This document shows positions 7,798 to 17,485 of a stretch of 24,015 bases of DNA, piece after piece (positions within the stretch are counted from its first letter, which is position 1; every line of letters begins with the position of its first letter). Under the pieces are notes generated by a model. The model was not told the origin of the DNA, searched no databases, and saw only the letters and a program-made list of their open reading frames with translations. The translations under genes and the position numbers were made by a program. The DNA comes from Dethiosulfatibacter sp. (GTDB taxonomy: Bacteria; Bacillota_A; Clostridia; Tissierellales; Dethiosulfatibacteraceae), in the NCBI GenBank assembly GCA_019084435.1, contig JAHRFV010000167.1:1-24015 (forward strand), written 5' to 3'.

Positions 7798-7824
7798 AAA
7801 AAAAACCCGATATACTACCGGGTT
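7798..7824 (-). terminator. Intrinsic terminator between jag and mnmE
   Basis: A 6-bp GC-rich stem (AACCCG at 7804-7809 with CGGGTT at 7819-7824) and a 9-base loop. On the minus strand it runs into eight consecutive U starting within the stem. It lies 8 bases after the jag stop. The short stem suggests partial termination, since no strong separate promoter for mnmE was found. Confidence 0.75.
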
Positions 7825-7831
7825 CGATGTT

Positions 7832-8455
7832 TTATTTTGTTTCAATAATCACTTTTCTGTAAGGCTCTTCCCCTTCGGAGTACGTTATTATATCTTTCTC
7901 CCCTTGAAGCGCTGAGTGTATGATTCTTCTCTCATAAGGATTCATGGGCTCAAGTCTGACCTTCTTGTTATAGTATCTGCTTTTTTCTGCCATCTTATAG
8001 GCCAGTCTGACTAGTGTCTCTTCTCTTTTTGTCCTGTAATCCTCAACGTCAATAATTGTTCTAATATAAGTTTGTCTTTCCTTATTGATGACCAGGCTTA
8101 GGATGTATTGCATAGCATCGAGATTCTTACCTCTCTTACCAATCATAATACCCTTATCTTTATTGTTGATATTAGATACCTGAACCTTCAACACTTCACT
8201 TTCTAGTGTTATGTCAAAATCACAACGAAGATCCATTTTTTCTAGAAGTGTCGTCAGAAACTCTTTTGCTTTTTCCTTGGGACCATCCACTACTGTTAGC
8301 TTTACTTTTGCATTTTTTGACAATAATCCCAGAAAGCTTCTACTCGGTTCTTGAAGAATCTCTATCTCAACCTCATTGATATCAGCATTAAGTTCTTCTA
8401 GTCCCTCACTTACAGCTTTTTCAACTGATAAACTTTCTTTTATTATAGATCTCAT
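7832..8455 (-). CDS. jag: Jag/KhpB (SpoIIIJ-associated) RNA-binding protein
   Basis: A 207-residue RNA-binding protein. The Jag-N domain (about 1-55, with EPSRSFLGLL) is followed by a KH domain (about 78-145, GKRGKN at 106-111 in the IGxxGxxL position) and an R3H domain (about 145-205, including NPYERRIIHSALQ). In Firmicutes KhpB pairs with KhpA and affects cell elongation and division. Its ATG overlaps the yidC stop (ATGA), so the two are translationally coupled as in other Gram-positive origin regions. Confidence 0.93.
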   Translation of the reverse strand: MRSIIKESLSVEKAVSEGLEELNADINEVEIEILQEPSRSFLGLLSKNAKVKLTVVDGPKEKAKEFLTTLLEKMDLRCDFDITLESEVLKVQVSNINNKDKGIMIGKRGKNLDAMQYILSLVINKERQTYIRTIIDVEDYRTKREETLVRLAYKMAEKSRYYNKKVRLEPMNPYERRIIHSALQGEKDIITYSEGEEPYRKVIIETK

Positions 8456-9231
8456 TTTGTCTTAACCTCCAATAGTCTTTTACCATTATGCAATGCTAGA
8501 TATTGCTGAGCAATTTGGAAAAGATTACTGACCACCCAGTACAGAGTCAAACCTGCTGGGAAATTCAATGCGAAAAAGAATATCATAAAAGGCATCATGA
8601 TTGCCATAGTATTCTGAGTTGCTGCCTGTTGTTCATTTCCGCCTGATTGTCCGGCTGTTGTCATCTTAGTTTGGATGTATGTGGTTATACCTGCCAATAT
8701 GGCTAAAACTGGTAGCGCTTGTCCTATTAAAGGCAACGCTGTTCCAAGATTTATTCCATTTATGACACCTTCTGATACTTGAGCATTAGCAGCAAATCCC
8801 AAATCCTTAATCCATATAAAGCTTTTGTTGATAGCGTCATATGTGGCTTGGTTTCCACTAAACACATAAGTCACAGGTTCTCTTAAAACATAGAAGAAAC
8901 CGATTAAAAATGGAAATTGAATCAATAGAGGTAAACATCCGCCCATAGGATTGACATTATTCTCTTTATAAAGCTCCATGGTTTTTCTATTCAATGTCTC
9001 TTTATCATTTTTATATTTTTGTTTTAGCTGTGATAATAGGGGATTTAATTCCTGCATTTTCTTCATTGAATCTGTTTGTTTTTTGGTTAACGGGAATAAT
9101 ACGAGTTTCAATAATATTGATGCTACGATGATTGATAGCGCATATGCTGATATGATGGGATTGTCAAGTACAGACAGCAAGTCATAAATAATTTTGACAA
9201 TAAATCCCAAGGGTCTAGCGATAATTTGCAT
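8452..9231 (-). CDS. yidC: YidC/SpoIIIJ/OxaA membrane protein insertase
   Basis: A 259-residue integral membrane insertase of the Gram-positive type. It has about five hydrophobic segments: residues 27-48, 100-118, one around 165-187, and two near 210-245 (MAIMMPFMIFFFALNFPAGLTLYW). A charged cytoplasmic loop (about 50-95, KKMQELNPLLSQLKQKYKND) and GGCLPLLIQFPF are conserved. The groove position that is Arg in B. subtilis SpoIIIJ appears to be Lys42. There is no lipobox cysteine near the N-terminus, so it is not obviously a lipoprotein. ATG start, 16 bases after yidD, with the next gene overlapping. Confidence 0.93.
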   Translation of the reverse strand: MQIIARPLGFIVKIIYDLLSVLDNPIISAYALSIIVASILLKLVLFPLTKKQTDSMKKMQELNPLLSQLKQKYKNDKETLNRKTMELYKENNVNPMGGCLPLLIQFPFLIGFFYVLREPVTYVFSGNQATYDAINKSFIWIKDLGFAANAQVSEGVINGINLGTALPLIGQALPVLAILAGITTYIQTKMTTAGQSGGNEQQAATQNTMAIMMPFMIFFFALNFPAGLTLYWVVSNLFQIAQQYLALHNGKRLLEVKTK

Positions 9232-9247
9232 TGATTTAACCTCCAGG

Positions 9248-9457
9248 TTATATTAAAGGGTCATATCCACCAGGATTAAAAGGGTGACATCTGAATATTC
9301 TCTTGACACTCAGTACAATCCCTTTCGGTAACCCATATTTTTCGAGAGCTTCCAGTGAGTATTGTGAGCATGTAGGATAAAACCTACAGGTACTTCTTCC
9401 ATTCCTTTTAGAATAGCTTTGATAGATCTTGATTAAACCTATTAGCATTCTTTTCAA
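9248..9457 (-). CDS. yidD: YidD, membrane protein insertion efficiency factor
   Basis: A 69-residue protein ([13 protein letters not shown]...) of the YidD/DUF37 family, thought to help YidC-dependent insertion. An N-terminal amphipathic helix is followed by the cysteine-rich [15 protein letters not shown] and the [12 protein letters not shown] ending. The start chosen is TTG at 9457. It overlaps the rnpA stop as TTGA and is preceded by AAGGA at a proper distance, and the resulting N-terminus matches the family. A further TTG at 9475 would add six residues but has no better ribosome site. Confidence 0.9.
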   Translation of the reverse strand: MKRMLIGLIKIYQSYSKRNGRSTCRFYPTCSQYSLEALEKYGLPKGIVLSVKRIFRCHPFNPGGYDPLI

Positions 9458-9801
9458 TTCAATTCCTTCTTCCAAACCTTTGATTTTTTGAGTAGTCTCA
9501 CGTAAGATTCTTCCAATTGAGAAAAGTTAGCATCTTTGCCGTTCAATCGACACATAATGATTATATCGTAACCGGATTGCGTAAAATCAAAATGCTTTCT
9601 GATGATTTCTCTCAATCTTCTTCTTATTTTATTTCTGTCAACGGCTTTTTTCATTTTTTTAGCAGTCGTTATTCCAAATTTTTTTCCGTTATCCGGTCTT
9701 TTTTTAATAAACAACACCAAATTATAGTCTGAATAGGATTTACCCTTTGAATAAACCACTCTAAAGTCAGAGTTTTTTCTTATTCTATTTTCTTTTTCCA
9801 T
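9454..9801 (-). CDS. rnpA: RnpA, protein component of RNase P
   Basis: A 115-residue basic protein that binds the P RNA and pre-tRNA 5' leaders. The signature [10 protein letters not shown] is at 56-65, followed by the hydrophobic strand DIIIMCR. Size and charge are typical. ATG at 9801 with AGGATG upstream. It follows rpmH, but a terminator hairpin stands in between. The stop codon overlaps the start of yidD. Confidence 0.95.
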   Translation of the reverse strand: MEKENRIRKNSDFRVVYSKGKSYSDYNLVLFIKKRPDNGKKFGITTAKKMKKAVDRNKIRRRLREIIRKHFDFTQSGYDIIIMCRLNGKDANFSQLEESYVRLLKKSKVWKKELN

Positions 9802-9832
9802 TCATTAACATCCTAACTGATTACAATGGAAC

Positions 9833-9858
9833 AAAAAGGCCTTATTAAATTAGGCCTT
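9833..9858 (-). terminator. Terminator/attenuator overlapping the rpmH stop codon
   Basis: On the minus strand AAGGCCT, a 9-base A/T loop and AGGCCTT form a 7-bp stem (9836-9842 with 9852-9858) followed by five U. The stem begins in the rpmH TAA, so it probably trims most transcripts after L34 and lets a fraction read into rnpA, whose product is needed in far lower amounts. Confidence 0.7.
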
Positions 9859-9991
9859 ACGCTGACAGTCTTTTTCTTCCTTTTTCTCTTCTTCTTCTTA
9901 AGATATTTCTACCTGCAGTTGTTCTCATTCTTTTTCTGAATCCATGCTCTTTACTTCTTTGTCTTACTTTGGGTTGATAAGTTCTTTTCAA
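9857..9991 (-). CDS. rpmH: Ribosomal protein L34
   Basis: A 44-residue, very basic protein starting [20 protein letters not shown] and ending GRKRLSA, unmistakably bL34. The arginine- and lysine-rich body sits in the large ribosomal subunit. The start is TTG at 9991, 6 bases after a strong AAGGAGGTG site; the family's MKRTYQP start confirms it. It is the first gene of the rnpA-yidD-yidC-jag transcript and follows a perfect consensus promoter. Confidence 0.97.
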   Translation of the reverse strand: MKRTYQPKVRQRSKEHGFRKRMRTTAGRNILRRRREKGRKRLSA

Positions 9992-10058
9992 TGTAAACAC
10001 CTCCTTGACAGCGTTTTATCTATTTCAAAAAATAGTTCTCCAATATAGTCTACATTAG

Positions 10059-10087
10059 ATTATATTAATATACCCCATAGATGTCAA
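10059..10087 (-). promoter_or_regulatory. Consensus sigma-A promoter of rpmH
   Basis: On the minus strand TTGACA (complement of 10082-10087), a 17-base spacer and TATAAT (complement of 10059-10064): a perfect match. The start would be near 10052, giving a leader of about 60 bases that includes a small 6-bp hairpin (10020-10035). Confidence 0.88.
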
Positions 10088-10094
10088 GAAATTA

Positions 10095-10125
10095 TTAAAG
10101 AGGTTGTGTTAATGAAACTCTTTAA
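10095..10125 (-). terminator. Weak terminator candidate at the end of the nitronate-monooxygenase-like gene
   Basis: An 8-bp stem (TTAAAGAG at 10095-10102 with CTCTTTAA at 10118-10125) with a 15-base loop. It straddles the stop codon and is followed on the minus strand by an imperfect U-rich stretch. It sits 8 bases before the rpmH -35. Large loop and poor U-tract keep confidence low. Confidence 0.3.
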
Positions 10126-11161
10126 AAATATTTTTTACAGTATCAATTTTATTGATCTTGTATCCATTACTTCCTGTAAATATGAGTCCGTTGTCCACAT
10201 CGCCCTTCACAGCACTAATTAAGGCATCTGCTATACAGTACTCATTTTTTCCCGGATAACAATCCTTTAGACACGCCGAGCATTTTTGGGAGCTTACAGC
10301 TAGACCATTTTTTACATCTGAAAGAAATTTATTTTTAAATGCTCTTGCAGGGAGCCCGACAGGACTGATGACTATTTCTATATCTTCTTTTTTCATATCC
10401 AGAAAGACCTGCTTATAGGCCATTGCGGCATCACACTCTTCTGTTCCAATAAATCTGGTTGCCATCTGTACAGCATCAGCTCCCATTTTAATCACATCTT
10501 CAGCGTCTTTTCTATCGAATATTCCTCCGGCGGCTATAACAGGAATTTTCATTCCATACTTGCCCTCGAATTTGTCCAGTATGATTTTAACATCTTCAAT
10601 TGTTTGTTTGAATGAAAATGAGTGGTCTTTGATCTCGCTCTCTTTGAAGCCCAGATGTCCTCCTGCTTCGACACCTTCTATAACCACTGCGTCTGCAGTT
10701 TTTGAATATTTCATGTCCCATTTTCTTAAAATGAGATTCAGAGCCCTGCCTGATGAGACTATAGGAACGATCTTGGTTTTCGAGTCCTTTACATATTGTG
10801 GCAATTCAAGTGGCAGACCCGCTCCAGAGACAATAATATCGATTCCACCATCCACTGCCGCTTTGACATAGTCTCCATAGCGATTCATGACTGTCATGAA
10901 ATTGACACCTATTATCCCTTTGGGGCTGATTTCTCTAGCCATATCTATATGTTTTTTCAAAGCTCTTATATTTGCCTTAAAAGTATTGCTAGGAAAATCC
11001 GGCTCATCATATCCTATATGAATCCCCGACATCACTCCAACACCTCCTTCATTCGCTACAGCAGATGCCAATCTATATCTTGTGACACCAATTCCCATTC
11101 CGCCTAAAACGACTGGGATTTTGGCATGTAGCTCGCCTATTCTCAATTCTGGTAATTTCAT
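10109..11161 (-). CDS. Nitronate monooxygenase / 2-nitropropane dioxygenase family flavoprotein
   Basis: A 350-residue FMN-dependent TIM-barrel protein. It has VVLGGMGIGV (about 17-26), VNFMT (87-91), GAGLP (113-117), EAGGHLGF with the family histidine His169, VIAAGGI and GADAVQMATRFIGT (the phosphate-binding end of the barrel). A C-terminal cysteine cluster (Cys294, Cys297, Cys301, Cys309) resembles that of other clostridial members. The family includes nitronate-oxidising enzymes and FabK-type enoyl-ACP reductases, so the substrate is unknown. ATG at 11161 is chosen because GAGGAGAATTCC precedes it; an upstream TTG-type extension to 11236 would run into origin sequence. It is oddly placed between rpmH and the origin; no clear promoter was seen. 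Confidence 0.85.
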   Translation of the reverse strand: MKLPELRIGELHAKIPVVLGGMGIGVTRYRLASAVANEGGVGVMSGIHIGYDEPDFPSNTFKANIRALKKHIDMAREISPKGIIGVNFMTVMNRYGDYVKAAVDGGIDIIVSGAGLPLELPQYVKDSKTKIVPIVSSGRALNLILRKWDMKYSKTADAVVIEGVEAGGHLGFKESEIKDHSFSFKQTIEDVKIILDKFEGKYGMKIPVIAAGGIFDRKDAEDVIKMGADAVQMATRFIGTEECDAAMAYKQVFLDMKKEDIEIVISPVGLPARAFKNKFLSDVKNGLAVSSQKCSACLKDCYPGKNEYCIADALISAVKGDVDNGLIFTGSNGYKINKIDTVKNIFKEFH

Positions 11162-11539
11162 GGAATTCTCCTCGTTAAAAATTCGTCCGATGACTAACAG
11201 TGCTAAGACTCCTGTTGATAACTGGGAGATAAGCACTGTAGAGTCCCTGGATAACGGTTTCTACCCTGTTGATTTTATAGATGGTAGTACTATATTATAT
11301 TTTATTATAAGATGCAAATAAATTTTCATTTCTAATTGATATTGTGGATAAAATTTGTTAAACTAATGCTAGTTGTGGATAACTTTTTTTATTCACATTT
11401 TATAAACATAAGAAATAAGTTTTTTTTTAATTTTACCATATTATTAATATTTTCAATCTATTATCTTTTTCAACACCCTGTTGATTGTCACTGATTATTA
11501 AATGTTTATCAACATTTTATCTAATATGTGGAGGTTTTT
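11162..11539. other. oriC upstream part: dnaA regulatory region with DnaA-box cluster
   Basis: This 378-bp gene-free stretch contains DnaA boxes in both orientations. Perfect TTATCCACA (read on the minus strand) occurs at 11343-11351 and 11374-11382, 31 bp apart. TTATCAACA occurs at 11213-11221 (minus) and 11506-11514 (plus), and TTATTCACA at 11389-11397 (plus). Weaker forms are at 11246-11254 and 11400-11408. A very A/T-rich segment (about 11409-11470) lies between the boxes and dnaA. This corresponds to the upstream half of a bipartite Bacillota origin; the dnaA-dnaN gap is the other half. Confidence 0.85.
11336..11364 (+). promoter_or_regulatory. dnaA: Candidate dnaA promoter overlapping a DnaA box
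   Basis: TTGATA (11336-11341), a 17-base spacer and TAAACT (11359-11364). The spacer contains a perfect DnaA box (11343-11351), so DnaA binding would block the promoter, giving autoregulation. The -10 is only a 4-of-6 match, and the leader would be about 170 bases, so another promoter nearer dnaA is possible. Confidence 0.35.
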
Positions 11540-12880
11540 ATGAACAATAGCATAACACAATTGTGGGACGAGGTTCTCGCTATCATCAAAGAAGATATGA
11601 ATGAAGTCAGTTATAATACCTGGTTAAAACCAATAAAACCACTTCATATTAATGATAATGTAATCTATCTTCAGGCACCGGAAGAATTTCTAAGAGATAT
11701 GTTGGTTAAGCGATATAATAATTTATTGACCAACGCATTCACTTACGTACTAAACGATAATGAAATATCAATCAAGATTCTTATTCCTGGTGAAGAAGTT
11801 GATGAACAAAAGATGACTGAAAAGAGAGATAAAAACTTTATCTATCAGAATGGAAACAGTATCAAATCCTTCCTTAACCCAAAATACAAGTTTGATTCCT
11901 TTATTGTAGGTAACAGCAACCGATTTGCACATGCAGCTTCATTGGCAGTTGCTGAAGCCCCTGCAACAGCTTATAATCCATTATTTCTATATGGTGGAGT
12001 AGGTCTAGGTAAAACCCATCTGATGCATGCAATAGGTCATTATATCATGTCAAACAATAAGGATTCTAAAATACTGTATGTTACATCTGAAAAATTTACC
12101 AATGATCTTATCAATTCAATTAAAGATGATAAAAATGAAGAGTTTAGAAACAAATACAGAAAAATTGATGTTTTGCTGGTAGATGATATTCAATTTATAG
12201 CCGGTAAAGAAAGGACTCAAGAGGAATTTTTCCATACCTTTAATGCCCTACATAATGACAATAAACAGATTATCATATCTTCTGACAGACCTCCCAAAGA
12301 GATACTAACCCTTGAGGATCGATTGAGATCAAGATTTGAAATGGGATTGACTGCCGACGTCCAAACTCCCGATTTGGAGACAAGAATTGCTATTCTAAGA
12401 AAAAAGGCAGAGGATGAGAAGTATGATGTTTCAGATGAAATAATTGAATATATCGCCAACAATATTCAGTCCAACATTAGAAAACTCGAGGGTGCATTGA
12501 TCAGATTATATGCCTATTCTTCTCTTACTAATAAAGAAGTAACTATGGATCTGGCATTTGAAGCCCTTAAGCATCTTATATCAGATAAACATAAAGCTAT
12601 AACAATTGACCTAATAAAAAACTCTATCTCAAATTATTTTAGTATAAGCTTAGAAGATCTCAGTTCAAAGAAAAAACCAAAAAGTATATCTCACCCAAGA
12701 CAGGTTGCCATGTATCTATCGAGAAAACATACAGATAGCTCTTTGCCCAAAATTGGTGAAGAATTTGGTGGTAGGGATCATTCAACAGTCATACACGCTT
12801 TCAATAAAATATCCTCAGATTTGGAAACAGACAACGAATTGAAAAAGGCGATAGAAGATTTAGAAGCTGAGTTAATCTAA
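11540..12880 (+). CDS. dnaA: DnaA, chromosomal replication initiator
   Basis: A 446-residue AAA+ initiator that binds DnaA boxes and melts the origin. Domain I (1-80, TQLWDEVL...) is followed by a short linker, an AAA+ domain with Walker [10 protein letters not shown] (Lys158) and Walker B LLVDD (Asp215-Asp216), sensor motifs (RLRSRFEMG), and domain IV with [14 protein letters not shown] and the DNA-reading [14 protein letters not shown] at 11540 is preferred to a GTG at 11528 because GGAGG (11530-11534) is its ribosome site. DnaA boxes on both sides of the gene point to autoregulation. Normal length; domain II is short. Confidence 0.98.
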   Translation: MNNSITQLWDEVLAIIKEDMNEVSYNTWLKPIKPLHINDNVIYLQAPEEFLRDMLVKRYNNLLTNAFTYVLNDNEISIKILIPGEEVDEQKMTEKRDKNFIYQNGNSIKSFLNPKYKFDSFIVGNSNRFAHAASLAVAEAPATAYNPLFLYGGVGLGKTHLMHAIGHYIMSNNKDSKILYVTSEKFTNDLINSIKDDKNEEFRNKYRKIDVLLVDDIQFIAGKERTQEEFFHTFNALHNDNKQIIISSDRPPKEILTLEDRLRSRFEMGLTADVQTPDLETRIAILRKKAEDEKYDVSDEIIEYIANNIQSNIRKLEGALIRLYAYSSLTNKEVTMDLAFEALKHLISDKHKAITIDLIKNSISNYFSISLEDLSSKKKPKSISHPRQVAMYLSRKHTDSSLPKIGEEFGGRDHSTVIHAFNKISSDLETDNELKKAIEDLEAELI

Positions 12881-12897
12881 TAGTACTATTGATATCT

Positions 12898-13005
12898 TGT
12901 TGATAAGTTGTTTACAAAAAAGGATAGATAATTTTGCTATTTTCTATCCACAATTTAGAAATCTCTATATCCATTAGATTTAGATGCTAGCAGGGTTTAT
13001 TAACA
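12898..13005. promoter_or_regulatory. DnaA boxes in the dnaA-dnaN gap
   Basis: Near-consensus boxes are TTATCAACA on the minus strand (12898-12906), CTATCCACA on the plus strand (12944-12952, one mismatch) and TTATTAACA on the plus strand (12997-13005, two mismatches). A second TTAACA repeat (13008-13013) follows 8 bp on. The last boxes lead directly into the DnaA-trio ladder in the orientation expected for loading a DnaA filament. Confidence 0.7.
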
Positions 13006-13018
13006 AATTAACAGCACC

Positions 13019-13053
13019 TATTACTATTACTGTTATATTTATATATATAATTA
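13019..13053 (+). other. DnaA-trio ladder and DNA-unwinding element of oriC
   Basis: After a short GC-containing spacer (GCACC, 13014-13018) come six successive triplets, TAT TAC TAT TAC TGT TAT (13019-13036). They continue into a pure A/T stretch with TATATATATAA (13037-13053). The arrangement box, GC spacer, trio ladder and A/T melt region is the same as in the B. subtilis origin core, where DnaA polymerises on one strand from the trios to open the duplex. Confidence 0.75.
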
Positions 13054-13095
13054 GATGTTAACAAATACTATCCTAATATAAAATGGAGGAACTTC

Positions 13096-14196
13096 ATGAA
13101 GTGTGTAATTAATCAAAACGAACTTTCAAAAGCAATTGGTATTGTACAAAAAGTGGTATCCATAAGAACTACTATGCCTATTCTTACTGGTATATTAATT
13201 GAAGCTGAGAATAATACATTGAGTCTGACAGCAACAGATCTTGATCTGGGTATTAAAACAACGATAGAGTGTGAAGTTGAAGAAGAAGGTTCTATAGTAG
13301 TAAATGCAAGACTTATAAGTGATTTTATAAGAAAGCTCCCATCAAAATCAAGAGTGGAGATAACAACAGATAATTTCAATAAAATGAGAATAAAGTGCAT
13401 GAAATCAGATTTTTCAATTCTATGTAATTCAGCTGATGAATATCCCGATAATACATTTTATAATGAAGGAGAATCTATCACAATTGATTCAAGTGCTTTA
13501 AAAAAACTAATAAAGAATACAACCTTTGCAGCAGCACAGGATAATATAAAACCCATTTTCACAGGATGTCTAATGGAAGTTGCCAACAATGAGTGTACAT
13601 TTGTAGCTATAGATGGTTATAGACTGGCAGTTAAAAAAGAAAAAATAAATTATCAGGGAAATCTGAATATTATTATACCCAGCAAATCATTACATGAAGT
13701 ATTTAGAATTATAGAAGATGAAGAACAACTTATTGAAATGGTGGTTTCCAATTCACATATTTCATTTGCTTTCAATCATACAATTGTTATATCAAATCTT
13801 CTTGAAGGTGAGTTTATCAAATATAAAGAAATCATAAAAGAAGGCTATAAGACTAAAATTGATATTCAAACAGCAATGTTTAAAGATAGCGTGGAGAGAG
13901 TTTCTTTATTGGCAAGAGAAGATAAGAACAATCTGGTTATTTTTACAGTATCAGATAATAATCTAAAAATAGAATCAACATCAGAATATGGAAATGCTGA
14001 AGAGAATATTGAGGTTGAAATGGAAGGCGAGGATATAAAAATCGGTTTCAATTCAAAATATATAATGGATCTTTTGAGAATTGCTGAAAGTGATAAACTT
14101 ACATTGGTTTTCCAAGGAAGTTTAAATCCATGTATCATTACAGTTACTGGAAATAATGATTTTATTTATCTTGTACTACCTGTAAGGATTAGTTAG
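13096..14196 (+). CDS. dnaN: DnaN, DNA polymerase III sliding clamp (beta)
   Basis: A 366-residue beta clamp with the three repeated clamp folds (about 1-120, 128-245, 246-366). MKCVINQNELSKAIGIVQKV at the N-terminus, the ATDLDLGI stretch, FAAAQDNIKPIFTGCLME in the second fold and the C-terminal LVLPVRIS ending are characteristic; the C-terminus forms part of the pocket that binds polymerase and other client peptides. ATG start with GGAGG upstream. No convincing promoter could be fixed in the 215-bp gap before it, although a TATAAT at 13046-13051 lies there. First gene of a tight rightward cluster. Confidence 0.97.
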   Translation: MKCVINQNELSKAIGIVQKVVSIRTTMPILTGILIEAENNTLSLTATDLDLGIKTTIECEVEEEGSIVVNARLISDFIRKLPSKSRVEITTDNFNKMRIKCMKSDFSILCNSADEYPDNTFYNEGESITIDSSALKKLIKNTTFAAAQDNIKPIFTGCLMEVANNECTFVAIDGYRLAVKKEKINYQGNLNIIIPSKSLHEVFRIIEDEEQLIEMVVSNSHISFAFNHTIVISNLLEGEFIKYKEIIKEGYKTKIDIQTAMFKDSVERVSLLAREDKNNLVIFTVSDNNLKIESTSEYGNAEENIEVEMEGEDIKIGFNSKYIMDLLRIAESDKLTLVFQGSLNPCIITVTGNNDFIYLVLPVRIS

Positions 14197-14204
14197 GGGT
14201 TAAT

Positions 14205-14411
14205 ATGGAAAAAATTAAGATTAACACTGAATACATTAAATTAGATCAATTTTTAAAGTTTATTGGTATTGCTTCGACTGGTGGAGAAGCAAAGGTTATT
14301 GTTTTTGATGGTCTAGTAAAGGTTAATGGTGAAGTTACCAGCCAGAGAGGAAAAAAACTGAGAAAAGATGATGTAGTTGAAATTGAAAACACAAAATATG
14401 TTATCTGTTAG
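14205..14411 (+). CDS. yaaA: YaaA, S4-domain RNA-binding protein
   Basis: A 68-residue single S4 domain protein (LDQFLKFIGIASTGGEAKVIV... VKVNGEVTSQRGKKLRKDDVVEI). Its usual place is between dnaN and recF in Gram-positive bacteria. S4 domains bind structured RNA, and YaaA-type proteins have been linked to ribosome assembly, but a precise role is not established. It is separated by 8 bases from dnaN and 9 from recF, so co-transcription is near certain. Confidence 0.9.
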   Translation: MEKIKINTEYIKLDQFLKFIGIASTGGEAKVIVFDGLVKVNGEVTSQRGKKLRKDDVVEIENTKYVIC

Positions 14412-14420
14412 AAGGATAAA

Positions 14421-15542
14421 ATGTTTGTAAATCAGATTCACCTTAGAAACTATCGCAATTTTGAGAATATCAGCTTAGAATTGAACAAAAAACTTAATAT
14501 TTTTATAGGTGATAATGCCCAGGGCAAAACTAATCTCCTGGAGTCTATTTTTGTCAGTTCTATAGGTAAATCATTCAGATTTTCAAAGGATGAGAGTCTA
14601 ATAAGATGGGGACAAGAAGAATCTTTAATAAAAGTGGATTATAGCAGGAATGAAGGACCAAAAATAATAGATGTATTGATTCAAAGAGACAGTAAAAAAT
14701 CAATCAGAACAAATGGTCTTACTTTAGAAAAAAATAGTGATCTGGTTGGGATGACAAACGTTGTTGTTTTTTCTCCTGATAGTCTTAATCTGGTTAAAGG
14801 TAGCCCTTCTGAAAGAAGAAGATATCTGAATGTTGAGTTGTCACAATTAAAACCAAATTATAAGTATTTATTGACCAGATACACAAAAATATTACTACAA
14901 AGAAATAATCTATTAAAAAAAATGGCTGATAAACCACAAAATAAACATTTGCTTCCAGTGTGGAATGAACATCTCGTGGTTTCAGGAACAGAGCTTATTT
15001 TTTACCGATTGGAATATTTAAAAAAAATTATGTTTTTTTCTGAAAAAATACATGATAGAATAACCGGTGGCACTGAAAAATTAAACCTACAGTATAAATC
15101 GAGTCTAGGAAGAATCAATGATTTGACCAAAGACGAAATAAAGAAAGCCTATTATGAAAAAATTAATAAAGGCTATGAAAGAGAGATCATTAGAAAATCT
15201 ACTCTATATGGACCTCATTTGGATGACATCGATATATTAATTAATGGAATGGACTCCAAATATTTTTCTTCTCAGGGACAAAAAAGAACAGCAGCCTTGT
15301 CTTTGATACTTGCAGAAATAGATGTAATTTATGAGGAAAAGAGTGAGTATCCAGTTCTTTTGCTTGATGATGTCTTATCAGAATTGGACAACAAAAGAAA
15401 AAACTATCTTATTGAATCCATAGATAGTATACAAACCATCATCACATCGACAGATGATTCCGATTTGCTGGATATTTTGAAGAATAAAGAAAAGAAAATA
15501 TTTTATCTCAAAAATGGAGAAATAATAAGGATAATAGAATAG
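14421..15542 (+). CDS. recF: RecF, recombination mediator ATPase
   Basis: A 373-residue SMC/ABC-like ATPase that helps load RecA at single-strand gaps. Walker A GDNAQGKTN is at 30-38, the ABC signature FSSQGQKRTAAL at about 282-293 and Walker B VLLLDDVLSELD around Asp316-Asp317; the middle is helical as in the family. ATG start with GAAGGA upstream. It runs into gyrB after 9 bases; the small remB/yaaB gene that often sits here in Bacillus is absent. Confidence 0.96.
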   Translation: MFVNQIHLRNYRNFENISLELNKKLNIFIGDNAQGKTNLLESIFVSSIGKSFRFSKDESLIRWGQEESLIKVDYSRNEGPKIIDVLIQRDSKKSIRTNGLTLEKNSDLVGMTNVVVFSPDSLNLVKGSPSERRRYLNVELSQLKPNYKYLLTRYTKILLQRNNLLKKMADKPQNKHLLPVWNEHLVVSGTELIFYRLEYLKKIMFFSEKIHDRITGGTEKLNLQYKSSLGRINDLTKDEIKKAYYEKINKGYEREIIRKSTLYGPHLDDIDILINGMDSKYFSSQGQKRTAALSLILAEIDVIYEEKSEYPVLLLDDVLSELDNKRKNYLIESIDSIQTIITSTDDSDLLDILKNKEKKIFYLKNGEIIRIIE

Positions 15543-17471
<1,929 letters not shown>

Positions 17472-17485
17472 TCTGGAGGCGTGAA

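Noticed and set aside
7779..7799. Upstream TTG start for mnmE
   Set aside because: It lies within the terminator U-tract and would place the ribosome site inside the coding region; the ATG at 7778 is correctly spaced.
9458..9475. Upstream TTG start for yidD
   Set aside because: The TTG at 9457 overlaps the rnpA stop, has better spacing from AAGGA, and gives the family-like MKRMLIGLI start.
10246..10261. Second Noc-site-like sequence (12 of 16 matches)
   Set aside because: It is not palindromic in the right half, and such matches are expected by chance.
11162..11236. N-terminal extension of the nitronate-monooxygenase-like protein (25 residues, hydrophobic)
   Set aside because: It overlaps origin sequence, lacks a ribosome site, and the ATG at 11161 has a strong one and matches the family start.
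13046..13051. TATAAT as the -10 of a dnaN promoter
   Set aside because: No acceptable -35 lies 16-18 bases upstream, and the sequence is part of the A/T unwinding stretch.
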